From assembly GCA_948847595.1 (NCBI GenBank), contig CAQOGY010000032.1:1-9900 (forward strand): a stretch of 9,900 bases of DNA. Direction: 5' to 3'. Within the stretch, counting starts at the first letter, position 1. Every line of letters begins with the position of its first letter. Both the position numbers and the translations under genes were made by a program. Shown piece after piece: positions 1-5,937 of this stretch. The notes under the pieces were generated by a model that saw only the letters and a list, made by a program, of their open reading frames with translations, did no database searches and was not told where the DNA came from. The stretch comes from an uncultured Bacteroides sp. (lineage in GTDB: Bacteria; Bacteroidota; Bacteroidia; Bacteroidales; Bacteroidaceae).

Positions 1-250
1 GCTGGGTTTCCGGTGCGAGGTTGCCCACCTCGTCCAAAAACAGCGTGCCGCCTTCCGCCTCATGGAAATAACCTTTCTTGGCACTGTCCGCACCAGTGAA
101 TGCGCCTCTGACGTGTCCGAAGAAAGCCGACGGCGCAAGTTCTTTGGTGAGCGAACCACAGTCCACAGCCACAAACGGCTTTCCTGCCCGCTTGCCCGTG
201 TCGTGCAGCAGGTGGGCGATATGCTCCTTGCCCGAAGGGGTCAAACTCAC
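1..250 (-). pseudogene. 5'-truncated sigma-54 activator (NtrC/RteB-like AAA+ domain), continues past left edge
   Basis: Read on the minus strand, this frame gives part of the AAA+ domain of a sigma-54-dependent activator. It shows SGKEHIAHLLHD (end of Walker A and the following helix), then FVAVDCGSL, then the family-diagnostic GAFTGA loop (plus positions 89-106), which contacts sigma-54, then GTLFLDEVG (Walker B, 23-49). The wording is closest to RteB-type regulators of Bacteroides conjugative transposons, from family memory only. The C-terminal half lies beyond base 1. The 5' part is missing: Walker A should read about GESGTGKE, but here it is SLTPSGKE, and the frame meets a stop at 263-265. 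No receiver domain lies upstream; a plus-strand gene begins at 375 instead. A GTG at 248-250 could act as a start, but the product would lack a working P-loop. The likely reading is a remnant left by an insertion or deletion, though an unusual frameshift is possible. Confidence 0.8.
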
Positions 251-285
251 GCGCCTTTTCCATTAGATTGTAAATCAAAATAAAG

Positions 286-320
286 TCCGTGATAATGGAA
301 TGCCGTATCACGGATTTTTT
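286..320 (+). terminator. Perfect 9-bp hairpin followed by T run
   Basis: TCCGTGATA (286-294) pairs perfectly with TATCACGGA (306-314) around an 11-base loop, and six T residues follow (315-320). The shape is that of an intrinsic terminator on the plus strand. No plus-strand gene lies to its left, and a promoter-like box for the next gene begins two bases later. It may therefore serve as an operator or insulator instead, or be the terminator of a gene lost at the left junction. Confidence 0.45.
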
Positions 321-321
321 G

Positions 322-329
322 TACTTTTG
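322..329 (+). promoter_or_regulatory. Bacteroidales -7 box for the WG-repeat gene
   Basis: TACTTTTG fits the Bacteroidetes -7 consensus TAnnTTTG and lies 45 bases before the ATG at 375. No good TTTG -33 element sits at the usual distance; that position is taken by the 286-314 palindrome, so the promoter may be weak or activator-dependent. Confidence 0.4.
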
Positions 330-374
330 TATTTGAAATAGGACAACCATTTCCAAACAGAAAAATCAAGTATT

Positions 375-1586
375 ATGCTTACAAAATACATATTTGATAG
401 TAAGGAGTTTTCTGCAGATGCAATTGTACTTCGAGACTTAAAATTTATCAAAACTTTTACTATTGATGAGTTTAAGACATTTTTCAGAATAGAAAAAATT
501 GAGATCAAGAAACACCCTAAAGGATTCTTGTTTTTCCCTTTTCGTGATGTTATAGGTCTTGTTGTAATTAAAGGTATTCCTAAAAATCCTCGGATTTCAA
601 TAGTCATAGGTAAATTGGGAATTCCTCATTACATACTTCATGAATCCGATGATATTCAAGACTTTTATACAATAGAGTTGAATACAAATTTTCAAAACAT
701 TAATAGAAAATTAAATCATAATGATATAGTTGAGTCAAAAAAACAAATTGATTATGGCGCAAAAATATTAGTAAATCGGTTGAGCTATGATATTAAGAAT
801 GACCTTAGATATTTATTGCCATTCGTTCAAGGCTCAAAAATAGGATTTATAAATAAAAATGCCGAAATTATAATACCTGCATCATACCAATTTGTTCTTG
901 ATGATTTCTATAACGACAAATCTTTAGTTCGTGTTGGTGAAACTTATGGGATTGGATTTGAACGTAAGACTTCATCACCAGCTGTATATCTTCGTAAAAG
1001 GTATGGTCTACTCAAAAGTAATGGGGACTTGTTGTTGCCAATAGAATATGAAAATATAGCTATGCCTATTCTTTCTAATCGCATAGTGCTTCGCTCTTAT
1101 GAACAAGGATATGCCGTAATTGATTTTAATGGGAATTTTATAGTTCCATTTGGCAAGTATAATTATATTGATGGATACGATACTGGGGTTGCCCGTGTGA
1201 AATTAGGAAAGATGACCAATGGCATACAAGATTCAGGTTCTCAATGGGGTATAATTGACGAAAACGGAAATGAAATTCTCAAACCTGTTTATAGCAACAT
1301 TTGGAGTTTCTACAATAAAGCCCTACAATATACCCGTGTTGAGTCAGGGAAAAGAGTGTTTGAATTCCATTTCGCAAATCGTCAATTAATGCCAAATGGA
1401 TACCAAAAAGGGAAAGACGCTGAAATCCAAAGGGAAATGGAAAATTATAACTCCTTACAGGAATATCGAGAAGCTACTTATGACGAATATAACGGTTCTT
1501 ATGCTCAAGATGTAATGGGATATAGCGACCAAGACATAGATGATGTATTTGAAGGAGATCCAGAAGCTTATTGGAATATTGATTAA
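375..1586 (+). CDS. WG-repeat protein, 403 aa
   Basis: This is a WG beta-rich repeat protein (KWG family), here probably cytoplasmic since no signal peptide or membrane segment is seen. Repeat units occur at about residues 155-171 (KIGFINKNAEIIIPASY), 209-225 (RYGLLKSNGDLLLPIEY), 245-262 (GYAVIDFNGNFIVPFGKY) and 290-309 (QWGIIDENGNEILKPVY). Residues 1-150 are not recognised and may be a separate module. The C-terminus, about 369-403, is an acidic tail (DEYNGSYAQDVMGYSD, ending EGDPEAYWNID) of a kind I associate with other Bacteroidales WG proteins. WG repeats are thought to form interaction surfaces; no catalytic residues can be assigned. The gene is AT-rich, lies 10 bases before a small gene in the same direction, and may be co-transcribed with it. 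The first ATG after the -7 box was taken as start. The family call is firm; the biological role is unknown. Confidence 0.85.
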   Translation: MLTKYIFDSKEFSADAIVLRDLKFIKTFTIDEFKTFFRIEKIEIKKHPKGFLFFPFRDVIGLVVIKGIPKNPRISIVIGKLGIPHYILHESDDIQDFYTIELNTNFQNINRKLNHNDIVESKKQIDYGAKILVNRLSYDIKNDLRYLLPFVQGSKIGFINKNAEIIIPASYQFVLDDFYNDKSLVRVGETYGIGFERKTSSPAVYLRKRYGLLKSNGDLLLPIEYENIAMPILSNRIVLRSYEQGYAVIDFNGNFIVPFGKYNYIDGYDTGVARVKLGKMTNGIQDSGSQWGIIDENGNEILKPVYSNIWSFYNKALQYTRVESGKRVFEFHFANRQLMPNGYQKGKDAEIQREMENYNSLQEYREATYDEYNGSYAQDVMGYSDQDIDDVFEGDPEAYWNID

Positions 1587-1596
1587 ATAATTTATT

Positions 1597-1920
1597 ATGA
1601 TAAAGCAGTATTATATTTTTGACGTTAAAGAAGGATATGATGATGTTCATGGCGACATTGTTATTGTTAGGGCAGGAATAGTGCATAATAATATGGTTTC
1701 AGAATTACCATCTTCATGGGATGTGTTTTTCCTAAAAGACACGCCATTTATTACAGACGAAATAGTATCATTAGCTCGCTCTAATGGAGGTCGATGGACT
1801 GTGAACTTTTCTGATTTTAGAGAAAGTCGTGTTGAATTTGAGGGCAAACCAAGAACTGTATATTACCACAAATCATTGCCACAAAAAAATAGTTTTTGGA
1901 GCAAATTATTTAGAAAATGA
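1597..1920 (+). CDS. Hypothetical protein, 107 aa, partner of WG-repeat gene
   Basis: I do not recognise this protein. It starts 10 bases after the WG-repeat stop codon, so the two probably form an operon. No signal peptide or membrane helix is apparent. It looks like a small alpha/beta protein: beta-prone stretches near residues 17-28 (DVHGDIVIVRAG) and 64-71 (GGRWTVNF), then a basic, aromatic C-terminus (SFWSKLFRK). No cysteine or histidine cluster suggests metal binding. The close pairing with a larger interaction-type protein would suit an accessory or immunity-like role, but that is only inference. It converges with the GIY-YIG gene, with 60 bases between them and no clear terminator hairpin. 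Confidence 0.7.
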   Translation: MIKQYYIFDVKEGYDDVHGDIVIVRAGIVHNNMVSELPSSWDVFFLKDTPFITDEIVSLARSNGGRWTVNFSDFRESRVEFEGKPRTVYYHKSLPQKNSFWSKLFRK

Positions 1921-1980
1921 TTTGGGGATTTTTATATGGGTTTCTTGTAATCATGTAATGTACTGAGAAATATCAACAAA

Positions 1981-2736
1981 TTAAACATATCTGATTGCCC
2001 CTCCACTTCCAAAAGGATAATTGTTTACATCCTTGTTAATATAAGGAGAATCTTCAATCAACACACCATAGAAACAACATCTTTCTTTGTTGAAATACGT
2101 TTTGCTTTCTGCATCGTAAAAAGTCCATTCATAACCTTCGACTTTAAGGACAGCACGTACAATCCCGTGATATACGCCTAACACATAATCTATTTGACTT
2201 GCACGAGACTTTGCTATTGCCCAATACTTACGCGTTTTTTCATATATGTCCGTTCTTTGATACACTCCATGAGCCTTTGCATCATCAAAACTTCTATTTA
2301 AGCTAACCAATAACAGTTGCTCATTGGGATTTACTTTGATTTTCTCACAATCATAGATGGAACTGATTTCATCTACAGTTTTAATACCTTCATCCCACAG
2401 GTGATGTCCGCTCACAATATTAGTCAACACTTGTTCGGTATTAAATTTTGGAAATGTAAGAAAATCTATAAGAACGGATTCGATTTGAAAAGCTTCTTCC
2501 TCTGTTAATTTATGACGAAGTATATAATGCTCCACTTCCGCGCCCGAATAGATAATCTCACGAATTAGATTAAGTTTTAGTGATTCTTCGTTTTCTTGAA
2601 GCGCAGCTTCGCAATGTTGAAAAACTCTATTGCCACAACCTTTCCCTATATAAAAGATTTTATGGTTTCGAGGGTCTGTTAACGAGTAAACATAATAGCC
2701 AAGTTCCTCTATAGTTTTGTCACTGAACTTATTCAT
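1981..2736 (-). CDS. GIY-YIG nuclease, LEM-3/COG3680-like, 251 aa
   Basis: The N-terminal part is a GIY-YIG endonuclease domain. YYVYSLTD (residues 14-21) corresponds to the GIY strand and FYIGKG (28-33) to the YIG strand. R37 in GNRVF is the expected catalytic arginine, and E86 in AFQIESVLI the metal-binding glutamate. LTNIVSGHH (104-112) fits the conserved asparagine/GH block of LEM-3-like proteins. All the key residues are there, so the nuclease is likely active. Residues about 140-251 form a second domain (YWAIAKSRASQIDYVLGVYHGIV, then a YEW strand) often joined to this GIY-YIG type; its role is not known to me. The gene lies 53 bases downstream of the KilA-N gene on the same strand, with no separate promoter seen, so the two are probably one operon. 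This combination is common in phage-derived or defence regions. A selfish homing role is less likely because no intron or interrupted gene surrounds it. Confidence 0.85.
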   Translation of the reverse strand: MNKFSDKTIEELGYYVYSLTDPRNHKIFYIGKGCGNRVFQHCEAALQENEESLKLNLIREIIYSGAEVEHYILRHKLTEEEAFQIESVLIDFLTFPKFNTEQVLTNIVSGHHLWDEGIKTVDEISSIYDCEKIKVNPNEQLLLVSLNRSFDDAKAHGVYQRTDIYEKTRKYWAIAKSRASQIDYVLGVYHGIVRAVLKVEGYEWTFYDAESKTYFNKERCCFYGVLIEDSPYINKDVNNYPFGSGGAIRYV

Positions 2737-2789
2737 AATATTTACATTATTCTTTTTGTAGCGAAATAATAATTGGGTATTCTGTCTTT

Positions 2790-3608
2790 TTACTTCAACA
2801 ACTTTCTTTCCCCATTATCGCCATTTTCCAGCACACTCATTTGGTGGATGGCTATTTGATTAAGTTTTATAAGTCGCCTTCCTTGTGGAATTCCCTGCTC
2901 GATAAACACTGCATTCAGATTTTCCATATTGGACAGGCATATAAGTTCATTGATGGTAGCATAATCCCGAATATTACCTTTCAAGTCAGGATTGTTTTCC
3001 CTCCATTCCTTTGCCGTCATTCCAAACATCGCTACATTCAGCACATCGGCTTCATTGGCATAAATGATATTTGCCTGTTTGGGCGTTATTTCAGCAGGAA
3101 TAAGATTCTGCTTGATGGCATCCGTATGTATCCGATAGTTTATCTTTGACAATTCACGTTTTGCTGACCAGCCGAGTTGCCGTACCTCCTCGGTTTTAAG
3201 TCTTTGAAACTCTTCTATAAGGTAGAGCTTAAATGGTACACTGATTGCAGAACCAAATTCAAAAGCAATATCTTTGTGAGCATAAGTTCCGCCATAACGT
3301 CCCTTTTTTACAACAAGTCCAATAGCACTTGTACGTTCAATCCATTCTGAAGCACTGAGTACAAAGGAAGGCAACCCGGCACTTTTTCTAAAGTGGTCAA
3401 ATTCGACCACTTTAAAATTGGGATTGTGAATCACTTCCCAAGTTCCAATAAATTCAATCGTATAACGGTTTCTAATCCAATTCTTGATTATATCAGCAGA
3501 CCGACTATCTCCCTCTTTGGCTGAAGCTATATCTGTAAGGGAAATGTAATCCTGTTCAGCCCATTGCAAAACTGTTATTTGTGTATTTTGAACCGTAATC
3601 TTAGCCAT
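2790..3608 (-). CDS. KilA-N domain protein, 272 aa
   Basis: The N-terminal half, about residues 1-145, matches the KilA-N DNA-binding domain found in phage and chromosomal proteins. It has DYISLTDIA near residues 19-27, then NWIRNRYTIEFIGTWE, then LSASEWIERTSAIG, and ends with GGTYAHKDIAFEFGSAIS and FKLYLIEEFQRLK. The C-terminal half (about 146-272) is helical, with QANIIYANEADVLNVAMFGMTAKEWRE and LICLSNMENLNAVFIEQG; this pattern is typical of Bacteroidales KilA-N proteins, and its function is unknown to me. The protein probably binds DNA as a regulator or phage-related factor. It is the first gene of a likely operon with the GIY-YIG nuclease. The -7 box at 3634-3641 and a small palindrome next to the start codon could allow autoregulation. 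The start MAKITVQN at 3608 is the first ATG in frame after that box. Confidence 0.85.
   Translation of the reverse strand: MAKITVQNTQITVLQWAEQDYISLTDIASAKEGDSRSADIIKNWIRNRYTIEFIGTWEVIHNPNFKVVEFDHFRKSAGLPSFVLSASEWIERTSAIGLVVKKGRYGGTYAHKDIAFEFGSAISVPFKLYLIEEFQRLKTEEVRQLGWSAKRELSKINYRIHTDAIKQNLIPAEITPKQANIIYANEADVLNVAMFGMTAKEWRENNPDLKGNIRDYATINELICLSNMENLNAVFIEQGIPQGRRLIKLNQIAIHQMSVLENGDNGERKLLK
3389..3414. repeat. Perfect 10-bp inverted repeat inside the KilA-N gene
   Basis: TAAAGTGGTC (3389-3398) and GACCACTTTA (3405-3414) are perfect inverted copies around a 6-base spacer. The stretch encodes the KVVEFDHF part of the KilA-N domain. It could be a hairpin or an internal operator, or a by-product of the codons used. 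Confidence 0.5.
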
Positions 3609-3610
3609 AG

Positions 3611-3641
3611 CACTAAAGTGTTGAATTTCTGTACAAAGGTA
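3611..3641 (-). promoter_or_regulatory. KilA-N promoter -7 box and start-proximal palindrome
   Basis: On the minus strand, TACCTTTG (3641-3634) fits TAnnTTTG and lies 26 bases before the ATG. A convincing -33 TTTG is not seen. Between this box and the start codon, CACTAAAGTG (3611-3620) is an inverted repeat sharing the AAAGTG half-site with the palindrome at 3389-3414. It could be an operator overlapping the translation start. Confidence 0.4.
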
Positions 3642-4003
3642 GTGATAATTCTCAATACGACAGCATACTCCATGAAGTATCGTAGAGTTTTCCGATATAA
3701 ATTGTTATGGTATTACAGAATTGTATTATCTTTGTCGGTATAAAGAGTTATTTGACAGTAAAACATAGCAAAACGCTGAAAATCGCACGGTTTCTAAGTC
3801 GTTACCGCCACTTCTAAAAATAACTCGCTAAAAGTTTATTTCTCAAATGGTTATATCAAATCGTTGAAAATTTAAAATAAAATGCAATCTTTTGTCAACA
3901 TGGAATAGTTCTTTGTGAGGTTCCATTTCCATCTACCAAGCTATTATTAAAATTGAAACAGAAGAAACAAACCTGCATTCAGATTACTTGTCGTATATGT
4001 TTT
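3642..4003. other. Intergenic region without recognisable gene
   Basis: This gap of about 360 bases separates two minus-strand genes. No intact gene was found. A plus-strand -7 box (TATCTTTG, 3727-3734), with TTG at 3702-3704 as a possible -33, faces no coding sequence. Downstream of it, about 3769-3876, one frame reads KTLKIARFLSRYRHF, two stop codons, then LFLKWLYQIVENLK, which could be a decayed gene piece. An AT hairpin, TATATG-loop-CATATA (3994-4010), overlaps the stop codon of the ATPase gene and is at most a weak terminator. Confidence 0.4.
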
Positions 4004-5257
4004 TCATATATCCAAACTATCCTCATCGAGCAGGAAATCAAATAGTCCGATAGTGAGTATTCCCTCCTCATTCCGGCGAGGCATAATGTGGTCTTTGACA
4101 ACAATAATTTTCTTAAAAGAGTCATTGATGTTTATCAACGAACGAGATTCCTGTATCTCCTTTTCTCTATCAGGGATAGATAGAGCCGATTGCACATAAT
4201 ACTTCTTACTACCGAGAGTGGCGATAAAATCCACTTCCAGTTGGATGCGAAGCCACTTGCCGTCCTTATCAGGCTTCTTTATTTCCACCATTCCTACATC
4301 AACACTGTAACCACGGACAACCAATTCATTGTAGATGATGTTTTCCATGATATGCGTTTCCTCCTGTTGACGCATATCAAGAATGGCATTTCTCAAACCA
4401 ATGTCTGCGAAATAATACTTAGAAAGCGTGTTGATATACTTCTTTCCTTTTATATCATATCGCATTGCCTTATTCAAAAGAAACGATTCTGATAAGTAGG
4501 TAAGATAATTAGAAATGGTCTGACTACCAATCTTTACATTTTTTACGCTCTTAAAAGTATTCGACAACTTTGTAGGATTACATGACGCACCTATACATGA
4601 TGCCATGATAAGCACCAGCTCACGCATCTCATTCCCATTCTTTATTTTATGCCTCTCAATAATGTCTGACAAATAAACAGTCTCAAACAAATTCTTCAAA
4701 TAGTTTATCTTCTTTTGTTCCGTATCAAAAGATTGAATGAGAGGCAAGCCGCCATAAGTATAATATTCTCGCCATACGTCTTGCTTATCCCCACCTACAG
4801 CAGAATAAAATTCTGAAAAAGAAAGAGGATTAACATGGATTGTCTCCCCTCGGCCACGAAACTCTGTCGGGATGTCGGATGATAAAAAGTGAGAGTTACT
4901 TCCTGTCACATATGTATCGGCGTTTTCGATATGGCGGAAACTGTTCAAAACATCAACGAATTCATCCATCAGTTGCACCTCATCTATAATGATATAGTAG
5001 AGTTCCCTGTCTTTAATTCTATCATGGACATAATGGAGCATCGTATCTGGATTCCTCAAATCCTTGTTCATTCGATCTTCAAGATCAACACGGATGATAT
5101 GGTCATTTGTCACACCATTTTCCAACAGATAGTGATAAAACAAAACATTCAAGAGGTATGATTTGCCGCATCTGCGAATTCCCGTTATAATCTTGATGAA
5201 TCCGTTTTGACGGCTTGCTATCAATTGCTGGAGATACCTATCTCTTTTTATTTCCAT
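4004..5257 (-). CDS. AAA ATPase of the DUF4143 family, 417 aa
   Basis: This is a typical prokaryotic DUF4143 ATPase. Walker A is GIRRCGKS (residues 26-33) and Walker B YYIIIDEVQ (87-95, D92/E93). A sensor-like TGSNS lies at 118-122, and FRGRGETI (133-140) provides candidate arginine fingers. The segment SFSEFYSAVGG and YGGLPLI (168-174) is standard for the family. A winged-helix-like region (about 205-265) is followed by the C-terminal DUF4143 domain with a restriction-nuclease-like core: EVDFIA (341-346) and YYVQSAL (354-360), where Q356 replaces the acidic residue of active PD-(D/E)XK enzymes, as is common here. Length is normal and no frameshift is seen. The cellular role of these ATPases is poorly known; they are numerous in Bacteroidales and often sit in accessory regions. 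The gene stands alone, with its own promoter flanked by two palindromes, so it is probably tightly regulated. Confidence 0.92.
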   Translation of the reverse strand: MEIKRDRYLQQLIASRQNGFIKIITGIRRCGKSYLLNVLFYHYLLENGVTNDHIIRVDLEDRMNKDLRNPDTMLHYVHDRIKDRELYYIIIDEVQLMDEFVDVLNSFRHIENADTYVTGSNSHFLSSDIPTEFRGRGETIHVNPLSFSEFYSAVGGDKQDVWREYYTYGGLPLIQSFDTEQKKINYLKNLFETVYLSDIIERHKIKNGNEMRELVLIMASCIGASCNPTKLSNTFKSVKNVKIGSQTISNYLTYLSESFLLNKAMRYDIKGKKYINTLSKYYFADIGLRNAILDMRQQEETHIMENIIYNELVVRGYSVDVGMVEIKKPDKDGKWLRIQLEVDFIATLGSKKYYVQSALSIPDREKEIQESRSLININDSFKKIIVVKDHIMPRRNEEGILTIGLFDFLLDEDSLDI

Positions 5258-5275
5258 AACTTACATTAAATTTTT

Positions 5276-5287
5276 GCCAAGATTGGC
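5276..5287. promoter_or_regulatory. Putative operator copy 1 (GCCAA-GA-TTGGC)
   Basis: This 5+5 bp palindrome with a 2-base centre is followed by GTTTTT. It lies just downstream of the ATPase gene's -7 box, near the expected transcription start. A second copy with the same arms and a similar T-rich flank is at 5351-5362. Confidence 0.55.
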
Positions 5288-5299
5288 GTTTTTACAACG

Positions 5300-5332
5300 C
5301 AAAGATATATAGAATTCATTGATTTGCACAAA
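5300..5332 (-). promoter_or_regulatory. Promoter of the DUF4143 ATPase gene
   Basis: On the minus strand, TTTG (5332-5329) and TATCTTTG (5307-5300) match the Bacteroidetes -33 and -7 elements with a 21-base spacer. The predicted transcript starts around 5294, giving a leader of about 35 bases before the ATG at 5257. Palindromes lie on both sides. Confidence 0.65.
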
Positions 5333-5350
5333 TTATTATAATAAAAAATC

Positions 5351-5362
5351 GCCAAAGTTGGC
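5351..5362. promoter_or_regulatory. Putative operator copy 2 (GCCAA-AG-TTGGC)
   Basis: Same arms as the copy at 5276-5287, also followed by a T run. It lies just upstream of the -33 element of the ATPase promoter. The two centres are 75 bases apart, about seven helical turns, which would suit cooperative or looping repression. Confidence 0.55.
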
Positions 5363-5573
5363 AGTTTTTATTTTTAAACGGGCAAGTTTTGAACAGCGTT
5401 TTGTAAATATTATTACCAACGTCCATAAGCGTTTCTTACATCCCGCATCTGTCATTTTTTTATATTATTCATATATCCGGAATCGCACTGATTGCATATC
5501 TGCAAGCTGTCGAATAAATTTACAACTGTACAAAAAAACACATATAATATTTCTGCGTTCGGAAAATATTTCG

Positions 5574-5581
5574 TATATTTG
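5574..5581 (+). promoter_or_regulatory. -7 box for the secreted-protein operon
   Basis: TATATTTG fits TAnnTTTG on the plus strand. The -33 region (about 5549-5554, TTTCTG) is only a weak match. It is the best promoter candidate upstream of the gene at 5938 and would give a 5' leader of about 350 bases. Confidence 0.5.
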
Positions 5582-5639
5582 CCAACCGAAAACGAATAAC
5601 TATTTAACTGCTGACAAGCATACCGATGAACAACTTTAA

Positions 5640-5937
5640 ACCGTATACAGGCTGTCCGACGATTGTCGGTACAACCACCCTAAGCCATAGGGGTGGGATA
5701 AGAAGTTGTGACAACATTTCCAATTATGCCGCCAGCGGCAAACGAACCGACGGGTATGCACGCCACACAGAAAACCAAGCGTATTGCGCCGCAGACCCGA
5801 AAATAACCCGACAACACCGAAACACAAAGCATAGCGAAGCGAAAAGCTCCGCCCAACTGTCGTGTACGTACACCAGCGGCATACAAGACAGACACTCAAC
5901 ACTCAAAATTTATTCAATAACTAATAACTTAATCTTT
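5640..5937 (+). promoter_or_regulatory. Long structured 5' leader of the secreted-protein gene
   Basis: About 300 bases separate the promoter from the true start codon. Visible structures: CCGAC-GATT-GTCGG (5656-5669), extendable with TGT/ACA across one bulge; CCACCCTA/TAGGGGTGG around a 5-base loop (5675-5696); and GCCGC/GCGGC (5728-5739). From about 5740 to 5910 the strand is poor in T (11 of 120 bases in 5761-5880) and rich in A and C. The reading frame of the secreted protein happens to stay open back to an ATG at 5626, but the implied 104 residues do not look like protein and would bury the signal peptide. It matches no riboswitch I know; a cis-regulatory leader or Rho-responsive segment is possible. 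Confidence 0.4.

Noticed and set aside
60..356. Minus-strand 98-residue open frame
   Set aside because: It overlaps the sigma-54 activator fragment in another frame; the GAFTGA and Walker B motifs are read in the other frame. Its MEKAREFD segment could be a frameshifted piece of the same gene, but this is not supportable.
1921..1980. Terminator between the convergent 107-aa and GIY-YIG genes
   Set aside because: There are T-rich stretches, but no stem of useful length is visible.
5319..5639. Plus-strand 106-residue frame between the ATPase and secreted-protein genes
   Set aside because: It spans operator and promoter sequences and has no domain-like features.
5640..5740. Known riboswitch or tRNA-like RNA
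   Set aside because: The hairpins do not assemble into a cloverleaf or any riboswitch core I recognise, so only a generic structured leader is claimed.
5626..5937. N-terminal extension of the secreted protein starting at 5626
   Set aside because: The 104 extra residues lack protein-like character and precede an excellent signal peptide that must be N-terminal; the region is better explained as a structured leader.
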